In this document: positions 34,885-46,143 of the stretch, one piece after another
Position numbering within the stretch: position 1 is the stretch's first letter
How the letters are laid out: each line of letters begins with the position of its first letter
Assembly (NCBI GenBank): GCA_946406115.1
Contig: OX291557.1
Span: 776,501 to 840,500 of the forward strand
Length of the DNA: 64,000 nucleotides
Direction of reading: 5' to 3'
DNA from: Apoda limacodes
Lineage: Eukaryota; Arthropoda; Insecta; Lepidoptera; Limacodidae
Program-made: the position numbers and the translations under genes
The notes under the pieces: model-generated
Database searches by the model: none
The model's input: only the letters and a program-made list of their open reading frames with translations
Told to the model about the DNA's origin: nothing

Positions 34885-36960
34885 ATTTTTAAAGTTAAAA
34901 CTTTCGTTATTGCAGTAAACGATATGATCTATTATTACACAGGCTTCTTCTAAAACAGAACAAATTAAACTCCAAAATTTAATCTACATATCTTAAATCA
35001 GATTTAGATGTTTTTACTAAACATGTAATTTTATATATAATAAAATGACGTACGCACATATTAGAACAATTGTTTGAAATGAAAACTGTTCCCATAAATC
35101 AGGCGCTTCACCATTAACACTGTCGATCAAACATCTTAATCGGTCAGCGATAACCAAAGATACTTTCGTTACACAGTGTTTTTAAAATCAAACTTACGTT
35201 TAGTTTTTTACAAAAGGTTATAGCAAATAGGACAAGTCTTAAAATATCGTTAACCATAATTAACTTCAATTGTAAAAATATAAATGAAGAATGCAGAAAG
35301 ATTTTTTAAAATGAAAGTTATGCTTTTGTACATAATGTTTGTTTAAGTTTTAATTTTTTTTAATCTAATGAAACCTTAAGCCTGAATATATGTAAAATTT
35401 CACTAATAATTTTGATCAACACTCGATTTCATAAAAGTTTTCGTGGTAAGTCCCCAGTTTTATTGCATATCCAACAAAACGTGACTGCTGTGCAGCGTAA
35501 ACCAAGTAGCTACCTATTCTACAAATCTTATGGAAAGAAACATTAATGCGGCTTTTCTTTGTGTTACGATATCTAAGCGGCATAATCTGCTCTGGGTTCC
35601 TTACGTACCTGTTTAATTATTTATGGTTTAGTTTTGTTATTTCTATTGGGTACAGTATTAGAGCAAAATAATATGATTAAGAAAACAAACATAAACTTTT
35701 AAGCGAGCCTTTTGAGGTTTAAAAATTAAAAAACTATGAGTAATTAAGGTAATTGAAAAATATATATTCGAGTAGGTAACTTGTTTTAACATTAAAGCAC
35801 AAGACTTTTTATTTTACTAGTTTAACCTTTATCTTATTTTTCCTTACAAACATAAATAAGGTATGCCAAAACAATTAATTATAACATATAAGTAATTTAT
35901 ATTCGCGGACACTGAGTAGAACCATTCTTATATTCAACATTGAACCCCAAACCAAATAGCGGCATATTCTTTGTACTTCATATTTCTGTTATTAATGTAA
36001 AATAAAATAGTAATTAAATATATTTATTCTTCAATCTTTTCTATGGGAATGCCGTTTTGCTGACTTGAAACAATTTAAGGGGTAGAAAACCTAATTGGTA
36101 TATTATAAATTTAGATGACTTAACAATATATTTGTACTAAACACGTATAACAGTAAGCGTATAAAACTTGAATAATCTTTATTTAGTATAAACGTAAATA
36201 CCTGTTTATAATAATATAAGTTTGGTTAACCTACACTTCATAGTACTTTATTGTAGGGTAAACTATAATTTATGTTACTTGACTCTTGAACTAAGAAAAC
36301 CAAGGTCTTTTCTTTTGGAGTCTAATTTGCTCTCGCTTGGTGTCAGCTGATTATGTAGGGTACCAGTGTGTACGATTTAATTTCTTCTGATTATAGTTAA
36401 CTGTAAGAAAAGGTTGCAGATCTCTGACTTTTCCCTTTTTAAGCCTTATTTTCCGGTTAAAAATATACACAATTTCCAACACTCTTGGGTGTGAATAAGT
36501 GCTGCTAAACTACCAAACTGTGAAGCTGCTATTGGTGAACTTCTAATTTTCAAGCTGAGGATCAAAGCATCAAAAATTATGTTCGTAAGTTTTAACTTTG
36601 AAGTAATCTGTGTGTTTGTTTAATTATTTATATTAAATTAAAGTTTTAAACTTAGTATTATCTGTACATAAATCTGTAATGTTAATTTTATAACAGGCTT
36701 TTTTTAACTCTGTGAAATCTATATTGTTTCGAGATGATTATGATCTACATTACTCTATGGCTTAACGTTCTGAAACATGAAAGAAAAGACTAACGATGTA
36801 AAGCGGCAGCGTAGGTCAAAATCATCTCGAAATCATATGATTTGTTCGTGATTGAATAAAGGCCCTGTTCTTGTTACTTTTCTAAATAATGCTAATCAAT
36901 TTTAGGTAAATACGTCTATAAATATAATGAGAAGTCAAGATCTTTCTAACTACTATATTG
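34885..36960 (+). other. Polinton left arm, non-coding
   Basis: Very AT-rich with no frame above background. A possible short first exon with a start codon and the donor GTAAGT lies at 36,579-36,590, upstream of the spliced gene, but this is speculative. No repeats were recognised. Confidence 0.45.
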
Positions 36961-36967
36961 TTACAGG

Positions 36968-38129
36968 TCGGAGTTTGAATTCAAACAGAAGAGGAAGGTT
37001 GGAAAAGAGGGAACCACCTGCTTTTCCTTTTCCGATTCAGACGACGGCGAGACTAGGTTAGTTTAATATGGAAAACTCAATTATTTTTGTTGAAAAATGT
37101 TATTTACATAAATCTTTTTATAACTCCAAAAGCTGACCTCAGAATTTCTAGTTTTGTCATATCTCCCATACAACACACCCTCCATAATCCGAATCTAGAT
37201 ACTTTGGGGCACTTGATATAAACACTCCTACCAACTATTCCTACCTATTTAATCCGAACTTATCTTACTTGCCTTGTTGACTGCACACTTTTTTTTTTGT
37301 ATTATGTTCGGATTAAAGACGTAATTAGTAAAAGTGTTTATATCAAGTGTCCAAAGTATCTAGATTCGGATTGTTGAAGGTGTGTTGTAAGTGATGTCTT
37401 ACGTTTTTAATAGTTTCATTACTTATTAAGTTCACTGTATTCAAATTAAATACCAAACCCTAATGATTAAAGAGGATAGTAAAGCCATTGTTTTTATAAC
37501 ATTAATATTTATTTTTAAACATAAATTAGTACTTTAAATAAGAATACTGAGGCCTATTTATTACTGGTAGTATTAAGAATACTGTACCTACGTGCAGTAC
37601 ATAATTTCTTTATGGAAATAAATATTGACTTCTTATATTTTTGATACACAGGATCGAAGCAAGTTCTGTTAAGGCAGAGCCAAAAGTAAAAAAACCGCGC
37701 AAGAAAGTGGAAGGGAAGGCGCGAGGAACTGTGACTGCATCGCTGAGCGCTCATTGTCCGCAATCATCACGAAAACGGTCCTCGAGCTACAGACTCCTGT
37801 CTTCGGACAGTGAAGACGAACTTGAAGCTTCTCGGTCTGCTCGTGCTGCCGCTAAGCAGGGGCTTACGTCGTCTCTGACCCGGCGAGTGGCGGATGGTGT
37901 GCTGCGTCGGACCGCGGAACTCGACGGCGATACTTTCATCGAGCTGAGAGTTTACAACACCAAAGACGTTATTGCTGCTACTGGGTGGAAAGAGCGTTTG
38001 GAGAAAGCCCAAGTTGCGTTACGCTTTCAAGCGTCGTCATCCGATCTGGAGGAACTAAGAATTTTTCTCAGAAAAGCAAAGCTAAAGTTTGTCCAAGAAG
38101 GCAAGTTTTACTCTAATAAAAAAGAATGA
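36968..38129 (+). CDS. Two-exon Polinton gene, basic N-terminus and acidic patch, unknown
   Basis: Exon A (about 36,968-37,055) encodes SEFEFKQKRKVGKEG followed by the acidic FSDSDDGET and ends AG/GTTAGT. Exon B starts after TTGATACACAG at 37,652 and runs to the stop at 38,127-38,129. The phases join exactly. Exon B encodes a basic stretch (VKKPRKKVEGKARG, like a nuclear localisation signal), a Ser-rich segment (SSYRLLSSDSEDELEASRSA) and a predicted alpha/beta C-terminus (FIELRVYNTKDVIAATGWK, ELRIFLRKAKLKF). This suggests a nuclear DNA-associated protein expressed with the polymerase arm. No family was recognised. The intron holds a MITE. Exon B alone has a methionine at 37,641, inside the predicted intron, so a short unspliced form cannot be excluded. 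Confidence 0.6.
37171..37387. mobile_element. 217-bp MITE with TA target duplication
   Basis: Inverted repeats of about 60 bp: CAACACACC at the left, GGTGTGTTG at the right, with the shared inner stretch AATCCGAATCTAGATACTTT. It is flanked by TA on both sides (37,169-37,170 and 37,388-37,389), as for Tc1/mariner-type elements. It lies in the intron of the Polinton gene and therefore inserted after the Polinton. Confidence 0.85.
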
Positions 38130-38469
38130 AACTTTTGTAAACTAGCTCCTAAATTTTTTTATTAGTAATAATAAAGTAACTAAATAGGTAGATACTGTAC
38201 TTAGTTTTTTTATCATACAAATAATTTTAGTAACATATAAAGTATAATTTTGATTACATATAATACCAGATAAATTACTATTTTTTTCCTGGGATAAAAA
38301 GTAGATAACCTAAATTAGTCATTTTATTAACAACTTCCTTAATGTGCTTAAAATACGAATACTTTTTTTAAATTTGGTTTTTTTTGTTTATAGAAATTAA
38401 GATTTTCCGACAGTAAATATACGACCACACTGACAACTCCTAAGAGCCATACTACTGATCTATGTAAAT

Positions 38470-40587
38470 ATGAGTAAAAAAGTTTTTTGTACTGTTTGCG
38501 AACAAGATGTTTCGAGTAGGATATTTTCTGCCCATCTTCGTAGTAATATTCATAAGAATAATAGCGCTATTGAGATCAATGAATGTGTAGAAAAAATTAG
38601 TTCAGCATTCAGAAACCGTATTTCTAGTTACAGGGTGCATTGCCTCACTAGCAATGCCTCGAGGTCGCCAACAGCTCAGCAAATTCGTATCTGCTTACAC
38701 CTCACACGTTCTTATCGATATATCGATGTTAAATTAGCACAACATGTTAATTTAAAAGTAAATTTTGAAAAAAATAATCACAGAATTAGTGTCAACGTTT
38801 ACGGCTTGAATTCCAATAATAAAATAATTGGACCATTGTATAGAACAACACATAGAAAAAAGCGTCATGTCAATCTTCTATTCTTGCAAAATAAGTCCCG
38901 TAGTCATTACTGTCTAATTAAAAACTTGGAACGATTGGTTAGATCCCAAACTACTAAACATCATGGGAAAATCTTTTTTTGTGATGACTGCTTGCTTTTT
39001 TTTAATTGTAAAACTAATTTTGATGAGCATGTATGTGGAGGGGTATCGACCAAATTGCCTAATAAAGGCTCAATTTTACAGTTTACGCATTTTGAGCGTA
39101 TGCAAGACGTACCCTTTGTCATTTATGCAGATTTCGAATGTTTTTTAGAACCATGCCAAACAAATCAAACTTTTAATAAAGGTGGTTTTACGTCAGACTT
39201 GCAAAAACATGTTCCTGCTGCGTTTGGTTATTACATTGTATGCTCGTACGATACTTATTTAAATAAATATGTGTCATATCGGGGTCCAAACTGTGTTGAG
39301 AAATTTATAGAATATCTTCAACGCGACGTTCTAAAGATATATAAAATTTTGAAAAATCCTGTGCCATTGATATTTACCGAAAATAATTCAAAAGATTTCA
39401 CTAATGCCTGAGACTGTACTATTTGCTCCCAATTGTTATTTGATGATAAAGTAAGAGATCATGACCACCTAACAGGCAAATATAGGGGTGCCGCACATTC
39501 TTACGGCAATATACATTTCCAATTACCAAAATTCATTTTAGTGTTTTTTCACAACCTTTCAGGCTACGATACACATTTATTTATACGACTCTAATTTATA
39601 CGACAAATTTTTTTACGTTATTCATTACGTCCAATTGAAACTGTGTTTAAAAGCGGGACTTAAGTTGACTACCGTGCATCGAGTAATAAAATTCAAATAA
39701 AGCCCTTATCTAAAAGACTATATTGACCTAAACACTAAACTAAGGCAACAAGCTAAATCTGTATTTGAACAAGACTTTTTCAAACTAATGAATAACAGCA
39801 TATTTGGAAAAACTTTGGAAAACACAGAGAATAGATTAGACGTTAAAATAGTAAATCAATGGAGTGATGATAAAAACAAGACAAAAAAAAATTCTGTGCA
39901 GAGCAGTTAATATCTAGACCTAACTTTCATAGTTCAACTACATTTACCGAAAATTGTGTAGCTGTTCAATTGAAACCAGAAAAAGTAGTCCTTGATAAAC
40001 CTATATACATAGGTTTCACAGTCTTAGAACTATCCAAAAGCCATATGTATAATTTTCACTATACTATTATGAAACCTTTTTACGGCTCTAATTTAAAAAT
40101 GTGTTATACCGATACTGATAGTTTTTTATATTCAATAGAAACAAAAGACTTCTATAAGCATTTAAAGCTAAATTTAAAGCACTATTTTGATACAAGTAAC
40201 TACTCGGAGCCAAATAAATATCAAATTGAACGCGTCAACAAAAAAGTGCCAGGTTTGTTTAAAGATGAATTAGGAGGTCAAAATATTGTAGAGTTTGTTG
40301 GGTTGCGATCTAAGTTATATTGTATTAGAACGGAATCGTGCGAAATAAAAAAGGCTAAAGGTGTTCAAAAATATGTTTTAAATGGTGTTCATTTCAATGA
40401 CTATTATAAGTCTTTGAAGAAAAAAGACAAAATCCTACGAAGAAAAAATGTTTTTTTTAAGTCTCTTAAACATGAAATATTTACAAGATCTGTTAACAAA
40501 GTAGCTTTGTCTTCCAATGACGAAAAACGTCGAATAATGGAAGACAACATAAAAACGTTTGCTTGGGGACATTGCTCATTTTTCTGA
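38470..40587 (+). pseudogene. Polinton protein-primed DNA polymerase B, broken
   Basis: Family B polymerase that would copy the element genome. 38,470-39,411 (313 aa) starts with a C2H2-like finger (CTVCEQDV then HLRSNIHK) and includes the 3'-5' exonuclease motif IYADFECFLEP. An in-frame TGA at 39,409 interrupts it. Coding continues with DHDHLTGKYRGAAH and FFHNLSGYDTHLF to about 39,594. The region that should hold palm motif A is missing between about 39,595 and 39,700. 39,700-39,890 has motif B (KLMNNSIFGKTLEN), followed by a frameshift at an A-run. 39,970-40,587 (205 aa) has motif C with the catalytic YTDTDSFLY and the normal C-terminus (TFAWGH). The gene is inactive through at least a stop, a deletion and a frameshift. 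Family identity is certain. Confidence 0.92.
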
Positions 40588-40604
40588 ATATCACTGTTGC
40601 GAAG

Positions 40605-41110
40605 ATGGCAGAAAGTTATTTAACCGATATTATTATTTCAAAACATAATTATGTATATTCAAATAATATTTATATAACTACAGGATTATGGGCAGTCAAT
40701 ATTTTTTTACCACAAATTCATATCCTTGTCAATAGCGAGAATTATGATTTATTTATTACTACTAAGGAATGGCACAGAATTTACATTGAAATCAACTCGA
40801 AATGTATAGACAACATCTTTTTTGTGAAAAACGTTGTCCTGAAAACGTGATTTCTTTAATTTGTGGTGCTCTTTGTACATTTTGTCATTGTGTAGAATTA
40901 AGATTAAACTATTTACTTAAGCATGACTATGTAATAGTTAGTCATTTTGTACATAATATAAAAAATAATTTAGCTTGTTATAATACCCTAACTGTCAGTC
41001 AAATTGAAATGGTACTTCATTTTTATAAAAGTAAATCTAACGTTTTAGCTGTGCAAGAACTTTTACTTTTTGGTAGTTCATATTTTTATAACTATTTGAC
41101 TTGTTGTTAA
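40605..41110 (+). pseudogene. Small Polinton ORF of unknown function, probably frameshifted
   Basis: Two overlapping frames follow the polymerase stop. From about 40,605 the first reads MAESYLTDIIISKHNYVYSN and LFITTKEWHRIYIEINSK. The second, 40,802-41,110, reads CGALCTFCHCVELRLNYLL and LVQ-free hydrophobic helices to a stop. They overlap by 49 bp, and one reading frame may have been split near a T-run at 40,818. No family was recognised. Such small genes after the polymerase occur in many Polintons. An AATAAA lies just downstream at 41,162. Confidence 0.4.
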
Positions 41111-41521
41111 TTGTTTTTGGATTTTGTGTTTTTTATAATTTTGTGATTTTTTTATAATAACAATAAAATGTACCTATTTGAAAATGTTGTTTTATTAATC
41201 TAAGTCGAACTTTAGTGTAAACCTTTAGATAAAGAATGTTGGTAGATATAATTAGCATTTGTGACAGACAGACAAACAAAAAAACTTTAACTATTTTATT
41301 ACGAACGTTAGAAAAGAAAATTTATGCTGATTCAGATACATTTCGATATTCAAGATGTCTTCGGTGTAGGCAGCCGGTCATACGATATCTAACATACATG
41401 AACCAACAAGTTTTTATTTGAAACCTGTATGACGCAAACAGATTGTTGCATTATATGAAAAATAAATCACATAATTGAAAGGTGTCGATTCGTTAACACG
41501 TCTTTATTATAATTTTAAAAT

Positions 41522-41925
41522 ATGTCTAATTACCAAAGGGCAAATTATATCGCTTTTTCAGTAGGCAAAGTTTTAAAGTATGTGGTGAAAATCGAAATTA
41601 GTCAATTAACAGAACTACCAAACGTTGTGGAAAGCAGAATAATTGTAAAAACAAGTTATCATGCAGAAAGTGAAAATGACCCAGTGATGAATTTTCCTTA
41701 TTTCGAGAGAGTTGGGAAAACAAACTGAGAAAATTTAATGAGCAGAGGTATGTATAAACTTTCCTATTTTTGCTTTTACTTTCAAAATTTACAGAAAATC
41801 TTATTATTTTCCTTGTCTTTCAGATATACCTGAGGCAAAGAATATCAGTAGCAGTAGCAGAGGAAGAGGTTTCCTCCGTGGAGATTTCATTCAAAACTTA
41901 TTTCTCATATTTTTTTGTATTGTAA
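41522..41925 (+). CDS. Small Polinton ORF, possibly spliced, unknown
   Basis: The first frame (41,522-41,728, 68 aa) reads MSNYQRANYIAFSVGKVLKY and ends after NFPYFERVGKTN. A donor-like AG/GTATGTAT at 41,748 and an acceptor TCTTTCAG at 41,822 suggest that a second exon (with SSSSRGRGF, an RGG-like stretch) may be used, but the stop at 41,728 precedes the donor. Function is unknown. The next poly(A) signal is near 41,985, and the minus-strand genes begin at 42,146, so this is the last plus-strand gene of the element. Confidence 0.4.
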
Positions 41926-42145
41926 ATAAACGATTTTGTCATGTACAAACATTAAGATATGTAATGTTTCTTTAGGAATAGAAATTAAATAAAAAATGTT
42001 TTATTGTTATAACATTTATTGAATTTTCTTAATAAAAATACTTAATCTTAGTTAAGCAAAATACTTATACTAAGTTAATATATTTTAATACTTAATACTT
42101 ATATTATACATTTGTACACAAATGAAAAAACTAAACTATTATATT

Positions 42146-42655
42146 TTAAACTAATTCAAGTATTTTATTTTTAACGTCCACATTTTCATTGCACCATTTC
42201 TTAATACAAATAACATTTTCCAGAGCACAATATTTTCTATGATTAAAACATTTGTTTTTTTGCCCTTCAGAATAGGTGCTGTACAAATTAGGAAAATTAG
42301 GGCATCCCTTTTCTGCAATATCTTCAACATTACATTCTGTACAAAGTTCATTAATCCATAGGATTTTTTCTCTACCCTTCAAAAGCAAATATTGGTGTTT
42401 TAAAATTAGTTTGATAAGTTTTCTAAATTCTTGATAATCTATGTAACCGTCACTCCAATAAATACCGCGATTACTTTCTAACCAAGATACATTTCTTTTT
42501 TCTTCCTTAGTCAAATAAGAAAAGGAATATGGTGGTTTTATTAGAAATACTTGAGTGTATTCTGAGGTAGCCAAGGCAAATTCTTTTACAATAAATTTAT
42601 TATGAGAATCCTTAAAGCCTTGTAAGTCTACGAAAATAGGTCCGGTAATATTCAT
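42146..42655 (-). CDS. Conserved Polinton 169-aa protein, nuclease-fold-like start
   Basis: Open frame of 169 aa. It begins with a methionine, then IFVDLQGFKDSHNKFIVKEF, and ends with a Cys-rich region (LCTECNVEDI, FNHRKYC, NVICIKKWC). I recall this layout (an acidic VDLQGFKD strand followed by KPPYSF and a region with the pattern C-P-H-C) as a recurrent insect Polinton protein; the start resembles the first motif of DEDD-type exonucleases, but the remaining acidic residues were not identified. It overlaps the major capsid gene by 4 bp, like a polycistronic arrangement. It is intact. Confidence 0.65.
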   Translation of the reverse strand: MNITGPIFVDLQGFKDSHNKFIVKEFALATSEYTQVFLIKPPYSFSYLTKEEKRNVSWLESNRGIYWSDGYIDYQEFRKLIKLILKHQYLLLKGREKILWINELCTECNVEDIAEKGCPNFPNLYSTYSEGQKNKCFNHRKYCALENVICIKKWCNENVDVKNKILELV

Positions 42656-43906
42656 GATATTTTTTTCACTATACCGCTTAAGGGTTTGTATTCAAATATG
42701 CAATCGTTTAATAACAAACAATATGCAGAAGTTAGATTTGGTATATCTTTATCACTCTCTATTTCGATACGAACATCAACTGGGCCAGTTTTAAGTGTAT
42801 CGTTCTGTCTTGAGCAATCTATAACGTATAACGGTACTTTATCTCTAAATTCTTTATAACTTAGCAAGGGTTCAGGACGTCGTCCGTAGTAAGACTGTTG
42901 GAATCTAGTGTATTGTTCATATAATAAAGCAAATTTATCCTCATCAAATCGAACATTAAGACCCTCATAGGGAAAATACACTGAATTCAAAAATACTTTA
43001 ACTTCTCTTATATTGCAGTGATCGAAGTGTGACATGTCTTTTTCTGATATTTTTTTTTCGGTCTGTCTGAAATGCAATAACAGCATATCTCGGTTTTTCT
43101 ATTTGTGAAGACGTTTTAATTACCCATGTATGTTTTCTTGTTTTTGGTAATAAGGGATATTCATACAAGTCCCAGTTTCGGAATAACAAGTTGATTGAAC
43201 GATCTTTTTCTAGATATTTTAATAGATTTAGTTTTTCTCGATCGGAAACTTTTACGTGTGGAACACGCCAAACAATTTTTTTAAGTATGATATCATCTAT
43301 TACTTCTCCAGTGTTTAGTTTTATTGCGTTTAGATTAGTATTGCTGCGTAAAAGTATTAGCTCATGTCTACAATTCATTATTATTTTATTATAATCCTCA
43401 GCAAATCCAAGCATTTTGTTCAGTGGTATAGATACTGCAAAATTCCCTGATCTTGTATTTTTTGTTCCATCTATATCCCAACCCCATGCTTTCGAAATTT
43501 TTGATTCATTTTCATTCATAGACAAAAATGATTTTATTGTTGTTGTTATACCAGCATTTTTAATTCTATCTATTTCAACTCCGTTAAGTTCATAGCGAAC
43601 ATCTTGAAACAGAAATAAAATGGGATTGTTAGTAAAATTAACGCTAGTTGCAACATCTTTGAGATCTCCTTTTTTAACGATGACCATTCCTTCTAGGTAT
43701 ATTGTACTCGCTGATGGCAATACGTACAAGTCTTGTTGGTTGATAGGTATTCTTATTTCATCATTTTTATTAAAAGTAGTGATATATGGCTTATACGAAT
43801 GAATTTCTATGCTTTCTATAGTATTATCAAATACAATAGGTTGCGCTACGTTTAATACACTCATTTTAGTAATCCAATTAATTTTAAAAGTCTTTATTTT
43901 CAACAC
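42652..43906 (-). pseudogene. Polinton major capsid protein (double jelly-roll), one frameshift
   Basis: Major capsid protein, which would build hexagonal capsomers. The first frame (43,906-42,998) contains MSVLNVAQPIVFDNTIES, LPSASTIYLEGMVI and NLLFRNWDLYEYPLLPKT, all features of the insect Polinton capsid family. The second (43,086-42,652) continues with FDHCNIREVKVFLNSVYFPY, YEQYTRFQQSYYGRRPEPLL and PLYVIDCSRQNDTLKTGPVD, then EYKPLSG near the end. The frames overlap at a T-run near 43,050, where a single-base change splits the gene. The combined length of about 400 residues is normal, and apart from that break it is full length. The first methionine used is likely MSVLN at 43,864, which fits the family, rather than the upstream one. 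Confidence 0.9.
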
Positions 43907-44026
43907 TTAATTTTTTTTTTTAGTTAGTAGATGTTTGTGACACAGGTGCTCTTTTGCGAATTACCTGTATCTTTCTGAGCTTCTTTGGTCGTGAAAAAGA
44001 ATTTATATTAATTTGGTGAAAGTCTA

Positions 44027-44698
44027 TCATTTTTTCTTCAGATGTAGGTACAGTAGTACCTCTTCTCCCCGAAAATTAACTAACTTGTTCTGTGAATCTA
44101 AAATTTTTATATTTACACTACTGATAGTCTTTTGATTAATCGGAAAATATATTATATTCTTTGGTACCTCAATAATTCTATATCCAGGCGGAACATTAGG
44201 TGCAAATTCATGGATTATGTGGCTTAGAATTCCATTAATGAAGGATCCACAGACAATATCACATTCAACTCGGACAACAGTGGTAGAAAGAATACTGACT
44301 GGGATCTGTGATTCATGAAATTTATTCTTTTGTAATGTTTTTTTATTGTATCCGAGAATACTCCCAATAGAATTTTCTTTTTCAAAATGAATGTCTTTAG
44401 AGCAACAAATTACAGTACGTAAAGTATTATTGTTACAAGTTAAACTAAAGTTGCTGCTTCTAATGTTTTTCTTTATATAGTCACAAATGTCCAGGAGTTC
44501 ATAAGATCCTTCAGGAATTTCAATCACTTCATTGTCACCATAATGAAATTTATTATTTTTACTTTCAACGTTTGGAAAAGAGTTAAAAGTAGAAAAGTAT
44601 AAAAGACCACATTCGTAATCTCCGTCTAACTGTAGAGCAGGAGAATAACAATTATTTAAGCTTGATGTGAATCCAGATATTGACAGCGTGAAAGACAT
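44027..44698 (-). CDS. Polinton penton-like minor capsid protein, intact
   Basis: Open frame of 223 aa starting MSFTLSISGFTSSLNNCYSP. It includes GDYECGLLYFSTFNSFPNV, IPEGSYELLDICDYIKKNI and NVPPGYRIIEVPKNIIYFPI, and ends in VLLYLHLKKK. Beta-rich, with the length and order expected for the penton-type single jelly-roll protein that sits at capsid vertices in Polinton-like viruses. The gene is uninterrupted. The N-terminal part is repeated in the next frame (44,734-45,390) by an internal tandem duplication. Function is inferred from family resemblance. Confidence 0.75.
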   Translation of the reverse strand: MSFTLSISGFTSSLNNCYSPALQLDGDYECGLLYFSTFNSFPNVESKNNKFHYGDNEVIEIPEGSYELLDICDYIKKNIRSSNFSLTCNNNTLRTVICCSKDIHFEKENSIGSILGYNKKTLQKNKFHESQIPVSILSTTVVRVECDIVCGSFINGILSHIIHEFAPNVPPGYRIIEVPKNIIYFPINQKTISSVNIKILDSQNKLVNFRGEEVLLYLHLKKK

Positions 44699-45727
44699 GA
44701 TTAAAATGGTTTATTTTATTGAATTATCTTAATTTATTCTTTTGAATGCCAAAAATTGTTCAAATATTTTATACACAAGTGACCACAATTAACAGTATTA
44801 AAGTTCTGATATACATTGTAATTGTAATAAACATTAGACAAATTTAAATAGGACAGTAACTCTTGGGGTGGTCTTAGATTTCCAAAACTATTGAAGTACT
44901 CACAGTAGTTGTTAATTTTTATATAGGCTACCCAGTGCGTTCCAGGATTCTTAGAGTTATCCAAATTGACAATCGCACACTCAATATCTTTAGGTTTTTT
45001 TGGTAAACATCTTTCATGAATACTCCTCGATTTTTTATTGTATCCGAGATTACTCCCAATAGAATTTTCTTTTTCAAAATGAATGTCTTTAGAGCAACAA
45101 ATTACAGTACGTAAAGTATTATTGTTACAAGTTAAACTAAAGTTGCTGCTTCTAATGTTTTTCTTTATATAGTCACAAATGTCCAGGAGTTCATAAGATC
45201 CTTCAGGAATTTCAATCACTTCATTGTCACCATAATGAAATTTATTATTTTTACTTTCAACGTTTGGAAAAGAGTTAAAAGTAGAAAAGTATAAAAGACC
45301 ACATTCGTAATCTCCGTCTAACTGTAGAGCAGGAGAATAACAAGTATTTAAGCTTGATGTGAATCCAGATATTGACAGCGTGAAAGACATGATTAAAATG
45401 GTTTATTTTATTGAATTATCTTAATTTATTCTTTTGAATGCCAAAAATTGTTCAAATATTTTATACACAAGTGACCACAATTAACAGTATTAAAGTTCTG
45501 ATATACATTGTAATTGTAATAAACATTAGACAAATTTAAATAGGACAGTAACTCTTGGGGTGGTCTTAGATTTCCAAAACTATTGAAGTACTCACAGTAG
45601 TTGTTAATTTTTATATAATCTACCCAGTGCGTTCCAGGATTCTTAGAGTTATCCAAATTGACAATCGCACACTCAATATCTTTAGGTTTTTTTGGTAAAC
45701 ATCTTTCATGAATACTCCTCGAAAATA
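44344..45727. repeat. 692-bp tandem duplication inside the Polinton
   Basis: 44,344-45,035 is repeated at 45,036-45,727 with a constant offset of 692 bp and very few differences: GAATA/GATTA next to TATCCGA, AATTATTT/AAGTATTT near 44,650/45,342, and ATAGGC/ATAATC near 44,924/45,616. The junction near 45,031-45,036 joins the protease 5' half to the penton-like 3' part. It is almost sequence-identical, so either recent or corrected by gene conversion. Confidence 0.93.
44734..45390 (-). CDS. Chimeric penton-like/protease frame made by duplication
   Basis: A fully open 218-aa frame. Residues 1 to about 119 repeat the N-terminal part of the penton-like protein (with one difference, LNTCYSP). Residues of about 120-218 are the adenovirus-type protease C-terminal part, with the catalytic histidine in NPGTHWVAYIK, the acidic or amide position in EYFNSFGN, and the cysteine in TVNCGHLCIKYL. 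It arose at the junction of the 692-bp tandem duplication, with the frame preserved. Whether it is made or folds is unknown. The fusion keeps all three catalytic positions but lacks the protease N-terminus. Confidence 0.85.
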   Translation of the reverse strand: MSFTLSISGFTSSLNTCYSPALQLDGDYECGLLYFSTFNSFPNVESKNNKFHYGDNEVIEIPEGSYELLDICDYIKKNIRSSNFSLTCNNNTLRTVICCSKDIHFEKENSIGSNLGYNKKSRSIHERCLPKKPKDIECAIVNLDNSKNPGTHWVAYIKINNYCEYFNSFGNLRPPQELLSYLNLSNVYYNYNVYQNFNTVNCGHLCIKYLNNFWHSKE

Positions 45728-45817
45728 CGGTATAACATTTGTGTGCTTTATAATATCTACATTCGTTAAAGCACGTCTATGTAGCCTTCTAGTTAGTTTT
45801 TTGCTGATTTTAAACAT
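45426..45817 (-). pseudogene. Adenovirus-type maturation protease, frameshifted
   Basis: Cysteine protease of the adenain (C5) type, which processes capsid proteins in this virus group. 45,817-45,620 gives the N-terminal part (LTRRLHRRALTNVDIIKHTN, FRGVFMKD). Near 45,695 the frame is lost. 45,656-45,426 gives the catalytic part (NPGTHWVDYIK, EYFNSFG, NCGHLC) and the C-terminus. The histidine and cysteine are present in the expected order. The gene lies directly downstream of the minor capsid gene, with a 25-bp overlap. This is the parental copy of the catalytic half found in the chimeric frame. Confidence 0.85.
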
Positions 45818-46143
45818 AATCCGTTACCTTTATAAGGTTTGATGTAGAGACCTTTTCCTAACGCAATAGATTCTATCATTTTGTTATGACGCTGTGACTC
45901 TTCAAGGTTTTGCTTTGCTGATTTATAGCTATTCACTGCTTTAGCAATACCTGCAGCTCCTCCAGCTAAAGACCCTAATGCAGATAAGCCAGCAAAAATT
46001 GGTATAAGTGGTAGAATCCCTCCAGTTTTTGGTATTGGTATAAGACGGGGTAAGCAAACATTTTTATTTTTAAATAATTTTTTTGCAGTCAAGTAGGCTA
46101 TCTTTATAGCAGTATTGTTATCTTTTGGCTTGCGGTTTTTCAT
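45793..46143 (-). CDS. Hydrophobic Gly/Ala-rich minor capsid-like protein
   Basis: 116-aa frame with a basic N-terminus, a hydrophobic stretch (LIPIFAGLSALGSLAGGAAG, then IAKAVNSYKSAKQNLEESQR) and a C-terminal segment ending GLYIKPYKGNG. This layout resembles the small membrane-active or core proteins of adintovirus-like elements that lie between the phospholipase and protease genes. It overlaps both neighbours by a few bases. It is open throughout. Function is inferred from position and composition. Confidence 0.6.
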   Translation of the reverse strand: MKNRKPKDNNTAIKIAYLTAKKLFKNKNVCLPRLIPIPKTGGILPLIPIFAGLSALGSLAGGAAGIAKAVNSYKSAKQNLEESQRHNKMIESIALGKGLYIKPYKGNGLCLKSAKN

